Origin: an uncultured bacterium
Lineage (GTDB): Bacteria; Actinomycetota; Aquicultoria; SKW223
Direction: 5' to 3'
DNA length: 6,348 nt
Assembly (NCBI GenBank): GCA_938042205.1
Contig: CALIRS010000201.1
Coordinates: 1-6,348 of the forward strand
The position numbers and the translations under genes are program-made. Numbering within the stretch: position 1 is the stretch's first letter; each line of letters begins with the position of its first letter. Below the pieces are notes generated by a model. That model was not told where the DNA came from, did not search any database, and worked only from the letters and a program-made list of their open reading frames with translations. Shown here in pieces: positions 1 to 5,865 of the stretch.

Positions 1-1
1 T

Positions 2-784
2 CGTGCCATTCAAGAAAATACCCTGACCAAGTTCCGTGCACGTTACAGGAGTGTGGATTATCTATTAATTGATGACATCCAATTTCTAGCTGGTAAGGAG
101 CGTATTCAGGAAGAGTTCTTTCACACTTTCAATGAAATATATGAAGCACAGCGGCAAATTTTTCTTACCTCAGACAGACCTGCTGGGGAAATTGACAAGA
201 TTGAGAGTCGATTACTGTCCAGATTTCAATGGGGTTTGGTAACTGATATACAGGCACCTGACCTGGAAACCCGTGTTGCGATTCTTACTCGCAAGGCAGA
301 TGCAATGGGGATCAAAATTGAGGATGAAATTCTAGAATTCTTAGCCAAGAACATATCTCGCAATGTGCGTCGCATGGAAGGGGCATTAACCCGGGTCGCG
401 GGATATGTTGGATTAACTCGTAAAAAAGCAGATTTGGAAACGGTTCAGCGCCTTCTGCGTGATATTCTGCGTGAAGAAAACTTGAGTCGAATTACCATCG
501 AGGCGATCCAAAAGAAAGTTGTTGATTATTATCATTTGAGAATGGCAGACATGCTTTCTCGTAGAAGACCTGCAAACATCGCTTTTCCACGACAAGTTGC
601 CATGTATCTTTCTCGAATCCTTACAGAGCACTCGTTACAGGAAATTGGAGCTGCCTTCGGTGGTAGAGATCATGGTACCGTTATTCACGCCTGCAAGACG
701 GTTGAAAACATGATGGATCAGGATGACTCCATTAAGCATTCCGTGGAATTGCTCAACGAGCAACTTTCACAGGCCATGGAATAA
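2..784 (+). CDS. dnaA: Chromosomal replication initiator protein DnaA, C-terminal part
   Basis: DnaA binds DnaA boxes at the chromosome origin, forms an ATP-dependent filament and opens the duplex. The left edge removes the start, domains I-II and Walker A; 260 codons remain, ending in TAA. The frame is open from base 2, so the GTG at 53 is an internal Val codon, not a start. Visible motifs, numbered in the fragment: Walker B LLIDDI (21-26), sensor I LTSDR (55-59), the box VII/arginine-finger segment ESRLLSRF (R70, R74), sensor II NVRRMEG (121-127, R123), and the domain IV helix-turn-helix with signature GGRDHGTVIHA (220-230). All key residues are kept and the C-terminus is the usual length, so the gene appears functional. 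dnaN does not follow; a small acidic protein gene starts 64 bp downstream. No convincing DnaA-box cluster is visible in this window. Identification is secure. Confidence 0.97.
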   Translation, partial: RAIQENTLTKFRARYRSVDYLLIDDIQFLAGKERIQEEFFHTFNEIYEAQRQIFLTSDRPAGEIDKIESRLLSRFQWGLVTDIQAPDLETRVAILTRKADAMGIKIEDEILEFLAKNISRNVRRMEGALTRVAGYVGLTRKKADLETVQRLLRDILREENLSRITIEAIQKKVVDYYHLRMADMLSRRRPANIAFPRQVAMYLSRILTEHSLQEIGAAFGGRDHGTVIHACKTVENMMDQDDSIKHSVELLNEQLSQAME

Positions 785-835
785 GCTTTTATACCATTCC
801 CAAATACTCACATTGATTTTTCTTAATAAATTGTC

Positions 836-853
836 ATCATAGGATGTTATGAT
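836..853 (+). promoter_or_regulatory. Ribosome binding site inside a small inverted repeat at the start of the acidic protein gene
   Basis: AGGA at 841-844 lies four bases before the ATG at 849 and supports that start. The perfect 6-bp inverted repeat ATCATA (836-841) / TATGAT (848-853) has a 6-base loop, GGATGT. As RNA, most of the Shine-Dalgarno sequence would sit in the loop and the start codon in the right arm. The stem is short and mostly A/T, so it may be weak or accidental. The rest of the 785-848 gap shows no terminator hairpin and no promoter I would defend. Confidence 0.4.
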
Positions 854-1400
854 ACAGGACAATTTCCAGGAAAACCAAAATAGCGAAGACGAAACTCCAG
901 AATCTACCTCGGTAGAACCCTCTAGCTCCGGTCCTTCCGCCGAACAAAAACGCCAAATTGGAATTTGGGTTAATGAAGGCATGGGACTATCGGATATTCA
1001 AAAAAAGATAAATGACGACTTTGGAATTGTCATGACTTACATGGATGTAAGGTTTTTGGTTGATGATTTAGATTTAGATTTAATTGATGAAGAGGAAGAG
1101 GTAGTAGAAGAGGATGATTCTGAGGCAGAAGGAGGAGATAAAGAGACTCCTACAGCTGATGACCCACTTGATGGCAATGCTTCTGGTGGAGTTCAGGTGG
1201 AATTAGATACAGTTACACCTCCTGGTGCTATGGCCAGTGGCAGTGTTACTTTTTCAGACGGACAGCAGAAAAAGTGGACCTTGGATCAATTTGGTCGATT
1301 GGGCTTATCTGGAGGTGAGGAAGGTTACAAACCATCCGATGAGGATGTGATGGAGTTTCAGAAGCAACTCGACTCCGCACTACGTAATAAAGGTTTCTAA
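849..1400 (+). CDS. Small acidic protein of unknown function downstream of dnaA
   Basis: A 183-aa protein with no signal peptide or membrane segment, so probably cytoplasmic. Residues 1-30 are a Ser/Glu/Pro-rich, likely disordered leader. Residues 31-75 form a helical segment containing GLSDIQKKINDDFGI and TYMDVRFLVDDL, which could fold as a small helix-turn-helix-like unit. Residues 76-110 are an acidic low-complexity linker rich in Glu and Asp. Residues 113-183 look like a compact C-terminal domain, with a beta-hairpin around GSVTFSDGQQKKWTLDQ and a helical tail. From memory, similar proteins with the TYMDVRFLVDDL-type segment occur in Verrucomicrobiota, but I cannot name a function. The ATG is chosen because AGGA lies four bases upstream. 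The gene follows dnaA by 64 bp and could share its transcript. Its TAA stop overlaps the stop of the convergent protease gene. DNA binding is a guess from the helical segment and is not claimed. Confidence 0.8.
   Translation: MIQDNFQENQNSEDETPESTSVEPSSSGPSAEQKRQIGIWVNEGMGLSDIQKKINDDFGIVMTYMDVRFLVDDLDLDLIDEEEEVVEEDDSEAEGGDKETPTADDPLDGNASGGVQVELDTVTPPGAMASGSVTFSDGQQKKWTLDQFGRLGLSGGEEGYKPSDEDVMEFQKQLDSALRNKGF
1065..1082 (+). repeat. Three tandem GATTTA units in the acidic protein gene
   Basis: Three perfect copies of the hexamer GATTTA encode Asp-Leu-Asp-Leu-Asp-Leu, just before the Glu/Asp-rich linker. The unit is a multiple of three, so gain or loss of copies would keep the frame. It is probably simple replication-slippage sequence, with no separate function implied. 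Confidence 0.6.
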
Positions 1401-1426
1401 TCAGAAATCTTTAAATCTTGATTTTT
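1388..1426 (+). terminator. Putative terminator hairpin over two convergent stop codons
   Basis: TAAAGGTTTCT (1388-1398) can pair with AGAAATCTTTA (1403-1413) around the 4-base loop AATC. The stem is 11 bp with one G-U wobble on the plus-strand RNA; on the minus-strand RNA the same position is an A-C mismatch. A run of five T at 1422-1426 follows, but nine bases past the stem, so it is not a textbook intrinsic terminator. The stem and loop contain the TAA of the acidic protein gene and the TAG of the protease gene. The plus strand is favoured because no T-run follows the stem on the minus strand. Confidence 0.45.
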
Positions 1427-3070
1427 CAATTGCTCAAAAGAAGAATTTTCAAGGCTCTCTATATCTCTAAGCTTTTGACATGTAAATCGGTCGGCCACAT
1501 AGGGAAGGGCATTTTTTAGGACAACATTCTCAATTGCATATTTCAGTCTTAATGCGAGAACCTGATTTTTCTCCAAAGTAAAACGCTCATTTTCAATTGT
1601 AGCGATTTGTTTCTTCAGCTTTTTGAAATTATCCCATTGGCTATCTTGGTTAGAAGTAGAAATTAATTTTAAAGAGGTTACAGATTTTTTTATTTCGTCT
1701 ACTTTGGGGTGTTGAGTGTTTGCGAGTTCAGGCCATTCTGTGCGTAATCTTTCTTTGATCTTATTTTTCAATTGCTTACACTCATCCTCTTTTTGCTTCT
1801 TAGTTTTTGAAAGCTCATCACGTTTCTTTTTGTATTCGTTAATCTTTTTATCTGCCTCATCAAACCTATCATCTCCTATAAGACCTAGTCTCTTAGAAAG
1901 GGAAACAATGATAGTTTTAGAATTCTTTGAAGCATGGCTCAGAATCTTTGAAATAGGACTTGTGCAAAATAACCATTCTTTTTCAGAAACTTGCGGTTTA
2001 GTAAAATCTAAACTGTTTATTAGATGAGCTGAATCAGTTTTATCATCGATTCTAGCCAATTCGCTTTTGTTCAAACTGACATTACTGTCTTTAGAAAGTT
2101 CAAAGGTAGAAAACTTTCTGAGAAAGATATCTGAAGTCTTAACCGGAATATCTACAGTGTTGGAGTTTATTACGACATAAGCATGTGCCTCGGAAAGTGA
2201 TATTAACTGGTCACCATTGTAGTCTGGTTTCTGAATTTTTTGACCAATTCGAGATTCACCACAAAGTGCTTCCCAAAATTTCGTGCTGTACTCCTGATAA
2301 TTCGCTTCCCTAATGTCAGGAGTACAACCGGCTGCAACCCGGTCATGTGTTGTAGCAAAAAAGCCTGCTCTTGTTTGTGGATGCAGTTCTTTCTTAGGGT
2401 TTCCATGATTGAAGATAAAATTTGCGAAACCACCACTGTAGCATTGTACCATGATTAGAATTACTGACTGAGTTTCAGGTAAAGAGTCTAATTTATCGGT
2501 CAGTTCGGAGACCTTTACTTTTTGATTATTCCATAAATGAGTTGAGGTGTTATGGGGTGTTTTTTTATCTCCCTTGCCACCGTGCCCTGTGAAATAAATG
2601 ATGTTGATAGAATTTTGTGGCGTGGAATTTAGATCATTTAACCATTTATCCAACTCATTTTCGGAAGAAGAACCATACGCATTCAAAAGATTATCCCTGT
2701 ACTGATTGTATAGTCCACGAGTTGATCCAAACATTTCGGCTATAATTAAATTTGCTTCTGACACCACAAAATTTGGGTCCCTAAACTGAATATCCCTTGC
2801 TTTATTTACTCCATCCGCAAAAAGAGTTCTTGATGTGAATTTTTCCAGTCCAATTTTATTCTTTATACGGTGAAAGTACCTCACATTACTTTCAAGAGAG
2901 ATTTGATTTCCTAAAGGTGAATATCCCCCTCCCCAAACTAAGATATTAATGTTTCTGTTGGTCGAAACTGCATCTGCATAAGAACTCGGCTCGCTATTGT
3001 CGTTCAAGGAAAATGCAACTTGTCCTACTATCAATAAAAAGAAGTTCAGGTTTATGAAATTACTTATCAT
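1397..3070 (-). CDS. Secreted legumain/caspase-like (clan CD) cysteine protease with EF-hand loop and coiled-coil C-terminus
   Basis: A 557-aa predicted exported cysteine endopeptidase. Residues 1-21 look like a signal peptide: a hydrophobic stretch FFLLIVGQVAFS with likely cleavage after AFS. The catalytic pair of clan CD is visible: His163 in IIYFTGHGG and Cys210 in IMVQCYSGGF, each after a hydrophobic strand as in C13/C14 peptidases. Residues 283-294, DYNGDQLISLSE, match an EF-hand calcium loop with Asp, Asn, Asp, Ser and Glu at ligand positions. Charged helical segments at about 402-443 and 480-512 suggest coiled coil, perhaps for self-association or an inhibitory or surface role. The ATG at 3070 is preferred because it leads into the signal peptide and an in-frame TGA lies three codons upstream; no Shine-Dalgarno sequence is visible. 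It probably shares a transcript with the oxygenase gene 62 bp upstream. Substrate specificity is not readable. The protease class is fairly sure; C13 rather than C14 is a preference. Confidence 0.82.
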   Translation of the reverse strand: MISNFINLNFFLLIVGQVAFSLNDNSEPSSYADAVSTNRNINILVWGGGYSPLGNQISLESNVRYFHRIKNKIGLEKFTSRTLFADGVNKARDIQFRDPNFVVSEANLIIAEMFGSTRGLYNQYRDNLLNAYGSSSENELDKWLNDLNSTPQNSINIIYFTGHGGKGDKKTPHNTSTHLWNNQKVKVSELTDKLDSLPETQSVILIMVQCYSGGFANFIFNHGNPKKELHPQTRAGFFATTHDRVAAGCTPDIREANYQEYSTKFWEALCGESRIGQKIQKPDYNGDQLISLSEAHAYVVINSNTVDIPVKTSDIFLRKFSTFELSKDSNVSLNKSELARIDDKTDSAHLINSLDFTKPQVSEKEWLFCTSPISKILSHASKNSKTIIVSLSKRLGLIGDDRFDEADKKINEYKKKRDELSKTKKQKEDECKQLKNKIKERLRTEWPELANTQHPKVDEIKKSVTSLKLISTSNQDSQWDNFKKLKKQIATIENERFTLEKNQVLALRLKYAIENVVLKNALPYVADRFTCQKLRDIESLENSSFEQLKNQDLKISD

Positions 3071-3076
3071 TGTGAT

Positions 3077-3124
3077 AATTCATTTGGTATTTAATAATTT
3101 TGCAAGAGTCCTTGAGAATGAATT
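3077..3124. repeat. Inverted repeat in the gap between the oxygenase and protease genes
   Basis: AATTCATT (3077-3084) and AATGAATT (3117-3124) form a perfect 8-bp inverted repeat around 32 bases. Inside lies a second short pair, CAAG (3103-3106) / CTTG (3111-3114). The arms are AT-rich and there is no adjacent T-run that would make a good terminator. It could be a weak regulatory hairpin between two genes read on the minus strand, or chance in AT-rich spacer DNA. Confidence 0.25.
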
Positions 3125-3132
3125 GATAAAAA

Positions 3133-3996
3133 CTAATTAGATTTTTTCATACCACCCCTTATAACACCTGCTTTAGTGGACCCAAAATTATCCGAAAAAG
3201 ATTCATCAATTGGACGACTATTGGGTACCGAGAGCCAGACTCGTAAAAGATGCCGTCTCATTTTCGGGTCTTGATAGTCCTTAAAGGCTGTCCTTCGGTG
3301 TAGTAATGTCCAATTGTTAAGCAAGAGAATATCACCTCGCTGCATAGTAAACCGCAATTGTAATTCCGGTCTTTCGCAAACCTCATCTAAATAGTCAATC
3401 GCATCTTTTTGTAATTTGCTCAAGTCTGGGCAATTAGCATCTTGATTAGCACGATCAATTAGGACCCGAAGGTAAGAGCATGCAAAATGACCCTTCGTAT
3501 GCGAGAAAATAGGTTGCATGACATAGGGTGTTTGATTGCCTGTGTCCACCACATGTCTTTTGTAGGGAAACTTTTGCTTCAGAACATTATGCAGGTCAGG
3601 TCTCTCAAATTGAATAATTTTTTCAATTACCTGACTGTCAATTACCTGATTTTCTCCACCACTCTTTGCCTGCATTATGCAGAGAAATGCAATTACATCG
3701 CAACGGTCAGTATGGAAAGCGAGTTTGCGATTGGTGTTTGGTCCTCTGGTCCTTTTGTCCTGTTCTCCAAAAGATTCATTTCGCACGCTAAGTAGAAATT
3801 CACCTTCTGCACTCTGAGAAACAGGAGTTCCAAGTTTTTTACACCAACCAAGAAACCATTTAGCAGGATGATTAATCTTATCAAGAAGATCTTCTGTCTG
3901 AATCCGAACAATGCCTGTTCCGTTTTCCAATTCTTTTAAAGCAGAGCAAACTTCGAAAGAGCTCAATGTGATTGAGGGTGAGCCATGGATTGACAT
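3133..3996 (-). CDS. TauD/TfdA-family Fe(II)/2-oxoglutarate-dependent dioxygenase
   Basis: A 287-aa cytoplasmic oxygenase without signal peptide. The family couples 2-oxoglutarate decarboxylation to hydroxylation of an organic substrate. The iron-binding facial triad is readable: His95 and Asp97 in LAFHTDRCD, and distal His233 in LLNNWTLLHRRTAF. Arg248 and Arg252 in RRHLLRVWLSVP fit the site that binds the 2-oxoglutarate carboxylate. RGDILLLNNW before the distal His is also typical of the fold. Length is normal and no key residue is missing, so it should be active. The substrate cannot be inferred; members act on taurine, herbicides, carnitine precursors and natural-product intermediates. The ATG at 3996 is the only good start, without a visible Shine-Dalgarno sequence. 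It precedes the clan CD protease gene by 62 bp on the same strand and is divergent from the metalloprotease gene. An imperfect 15-bp duplication follows the HTD motif. Confidence 0.88.
   Translation of the reverse strand: MSIHGSPSITLSSFEVCSALKELENGTGIVRIQTEDLLDKINHPAKWFLGWCKKLGTPVSQSAEGEFLLSVRNESFGEQDKRTRGPNTNRKLAFHTDRCDVIAFLCIMQAKSGGENQVIDSQVIEKIIQFERPDLHNVLKQKFPYKRHVVDTGNQTPYVMQPIFSHTKGHFACSYLRVLIDRANQDANCPDLSKLQKDAIDYLDEVCERPELQLRFTMQRGDILLLNNWTLLHRRTAFKDYQDPKMRRHLLRVWLSVPNSRPIDESFSDNFGSTKAGVIRGGMKKSN
3623..3652 (-). repeat. Imperfect 15-bp tandem duplication within the oxygenase gene
   Basis: Units 3623-3637 and 3638-3652 agree at 13 of 15 bases and share TCAATTACCTGA. On the coding strand they give neighbouring five-residue blocks containing Gln-Val-Ile-Asp and Gln-Val-Ile-Glu (about residues 117-125), some 20 residues after the HTD iron-binding motif. 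The frame is preserved. Confidence 0.6.
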
Positions 3997-4029
3997 GATT
4001 AATTGTTTATAAATGATTTAGCTTTACTG
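3997..4029. promoter_or_regulatory. Short divergent intergenic region with a palindromic TTTATAAA, possible shared promoter
   Basis: Only 33 bp separate the ATG of the oxygenase gene (minus) from the ATG of the metalloprotease gene (plus). The middle contains the perfect palindrome TTTATAAA (4006-4013), which reads as a TATAAA-like -10 box on both strands. If used, the plus transcript would have a leader of about ten bases and the minus transcript would be nearly leaderless. No clear -35 boxes are seen and no Shine-Dalgarno sequence precedes either start. The real promoters may instead lie within the opposing coding sequences. Confidence 0.25.
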
Positions 4030-5865
4030 ATGAAGGAGATTTTAAGTTTTTACCGATTTTGTTTTATTGTGGGATTTTTTGTCCTTTTAGTTAGCTCAGA
4101 TCTTGATGCTGAAAAAATTTTAACGCATCAGCCCTCTGCTAACTCTCAAGAAATTCAAATTCTTGATAAATCTGGGAATCTTTTATGTTTTCGTAAAACT
4201 GCATCCACTTGTTATGGTGGTAATAAATTTTCATGGATTGGAAGGAATAAAAAGAAATCTTCCTATTTAACCTTGGCTGTTTCTGAGGGGCATGTCAGGG
4301 GGACGGTTTTACAACCTGAAGGAAATTTTCAGTTCAATGGAAATCTCGACGAACAAACAGTTTATTTTTCACCTTCTGAGCGAAGATTGTGTGGCGGTTG
4401 TAGAATTAAACCTTTTACATCGATAGATCCCCGAATTAGGAGTGCCGCACAGACCCAGCACACCTGGAGGAATTCCGATGCCGGACAAATAGATTTGATG
4501 GTTATTTACCCAACTGCAGTCAAAAATGCGATTGGCAGTTTGCCGGACACCATAAATGAAATTAATAATGCAATTGCGGGTGCAAATCTTTGTTTCCGCA
4601 ATAGTGAAGTTCAAATTCACCTAAGACTTGTTCATATTCATGAAACTGATTATGAACCAACAAGCAACTTAGATTTAGACCTTGAGCGTCTGACAAAAAA
4701 GGGAGATGGTTATCTCGACGATATTCATAATCTACGCGATCAGTATGGTGCTGATATTGTCACACTTTTATCTACGGATAGTGACATGGGGGGATTGGCA
4801 AACACATTAAGTTACCCGAGTGCTTCATTTGAAGATTCTGCATTTAATGTCTGTGTCTGGGATCAAATTGGTGCACCTGTTTTTACTCTAGCACATGAAA
4901 TTGGTCATAACATGGGATGCTTGCATAACAGAGAGGATGCTTCCGATAGTAGCCAAAGTTCAGATTATGATTATGGATCCTTTGCGTATGGCAAACGTTG
5001 GTTTTTGAATGGAAATGGATATCGAACTGTTATGGCTTACAATGATTCTGCAAAGAGTTACAAAAATTCTATCCCTTTCTTTTCTAACCCCTCCGTCTAT
5101 TATCAAGATGTTCCGACGGGAAATGTGGGGCAGGAGGACAATGCACTGGCTTTAAAGATATCTGCACCTTATGTTTCTAATTTTCGGCAATCTAAGGTTC
5201 AGGGGATTTTACCAAGTGTGTTTTCTGCAAGCATTAATGAGGGAAATTACACAACCTTGTGGGTTAGACTTTCTACAAAGCCAGATATTCAAACTCTGGT
5301 TAATATCTCGCTTTCCAATGAAAATGATTTTCTTTTGGGCAGCTCTTCTTCCCTTACCTTCAATGAAAATAATTGGAACCTTCGCCAACCTGTTCAAGTA
5401 ATTGGTTTGCAGGACGAAGATGACTTGGATGAATCGGGCATTCTCACATTCTCTGCCAATGGCTTGGCCAGTGTGGATACTGCCCTGAATTTAAATGATG
5501 AAGTAAAGGTTAGGCAAATTTCGCAGCATTACTTTTCAGGTGTCACAGTGAATGGCTATGGTTATGGCGTTGATGGGGTTACACTCAATTTTTCGAATAT
5601 AGGATTTCAAGTTGAAAGTGATCTGAACGGATCTTTCCTTTCGAGGTTAGATAAAGGTTATTCCGGGATTATAACTCCGAGTAAAAGTGGGTATACCTTT
5701 GCTCCTGAAAGTGCATCAATAAATAGCCTCGATAAACATTCGGTTGGCAACACTTTTGTGGCAAGTAGATCTTCCGTTATTTATGTAGATCAGCAAGCTT
5801 CAGGAAATAATGATGGTACAAGTTGGAAAGATGCATTCACTGATCTATCAATTGCCCTTGCTTAG
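4030..5865 (+). CDS. Secreted reprolysin-like zinc metalloprotease, cut by an in-frame TAG
   Basis: 611 codons from the ATG at 4030. A TTG at 4003 would add nine residues, but the ATG gives a more typical signal peptide: charged start, core FCFIVGFFVLLVSS, likely cleavage near LDA at 25-27. Residues about 35-130 resemble a propeptide and contain Cys53, Cys61 and CGGC (121-124). The catalytic domain, about 150-388, carries the metzincin zinc site HEIGHNMGCLHN (His289, Glu290, His293, His299) and a Met-turn in RTVMAYN (Met335), as in M12B/M72-type proteases. Residues about 394-497 look like a Calx-beta-like beta-sandwich. Residues 498-580, with GYSGIITPSKSGYTF, match a carboxypeptidase-regulatory-like/CNA-B-type module. 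From 583, IYVDQQASGNNDGTSWKDAF begins a parallel beta-helix domain that the TAG breaks off. The catalytic domain is complete, so the short product could still be an active exported protease. The full gene continues past the stop. Substrates are unknown. Confidence 0.85.
   Translation: MKEILSFYRFCFIVGFFVLLVSSDLDAEKILTHQPSANSQEIQILDKSGNLLCFRKTASTCYGGNKFSWIGRNKKKSSYLTLAVSEGHVRGTVLQPEGNFQFNGNLDEQTVYFSPSERRLCGGCRIKPFTSIDPRIRSAAQTQHTWRNSDAGQIDLMVIYPTAVKNAIGSLPDTINEINNAIAGANLCFRNSEVQIHLRLVHIHETDYEPTSNLDLDLERLTKKGDGYLDDIHNLRDQYGADIVTLLSTDSDMGGLANTLSYPSASFEDSAFNVCVWDQIGAPVFTLAHEIGHNMGCLHNREDASDSSQSSDYDYGSFAYGKRWFLNGNGYRTVMAYNDSAKSYKNSIPFFSNPSVYYQDVPTGNVGQEDNALALKISAPYVSNFRQSKVQGILPSVFSASINEGNYTTLWVRLSTKPDIQTLVNISLSNENDFLLGSSSSLTFNENNWNLRQPVQVIGLQDEDDLDESGILTFSANGLASVDTALNLNDEVKVRQISQHYFSGVTVNGYGYGVDGVTLNFSNIGFQVESDLNGSFLSRLDKGYSGIITPSKSGYTFAPESASINSLDKHSVGNTFVASRSSVIYVDQQASGNNDGTSWKDAFTDLSIALA
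5863..5865 (+). other. In-frame TAG inside the beta-helix domain
   Basis: The codon follows LSIALA and precedes VDSFSEVWVAKG. In this domain type one continuous helix-then-strand segment (ALA..., then ...EIWVAKGTY) is normal, so the stop lies mid-domain rather than at a domain end. CAG (Gln), AAG (Lys) or GAG (Glu) could each become TAG by one base change. Both minus-strand genes in the window also end in TAG, so TAG appears to work as a stop here. Confidence 0.85.

Noticed and set aside
1421..1776. The 14-mer ATTTTTCAATTGCT occurs at 1421 and 1763
   Set aside because: Both copies encode the residues Gln-Leu-Lys-Asn in the charged helical tail of the clan CD protease. Shared low-complexity codons explain them better than a mobile or regulatory repeat.
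2203..2458. Overlapping ORFs in both strands within the clan CD protease gene
   Set aside because: They are shadows of the protease frame, which carries the catalytic and EF-hand motifs at this place.
3608..3628. Inverted repeat AATTGAA / TTCAATT with a 7-base loop
   Set aside because: It lies inside the oxygenase coding region and is AT-rich. There is no T-run or gene boundary to suggest a function.
4003..4005. TTG as start of the metalloprotease gene
   Set aside because: It directly follows an in-frame TAA, has no ribosome binding site, and would put nine extra residues before the signal peptide. The ATG at 4030 gives a normal export signal.
5863..5865. TAG reassigned to an amino acid throughout this organism
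   Set aside because: Both minus-strand genes (oxygenase and clan CD protease) end at TAG where their proteins appear complete, and nothing else points to an altered code. A local event is simpler.
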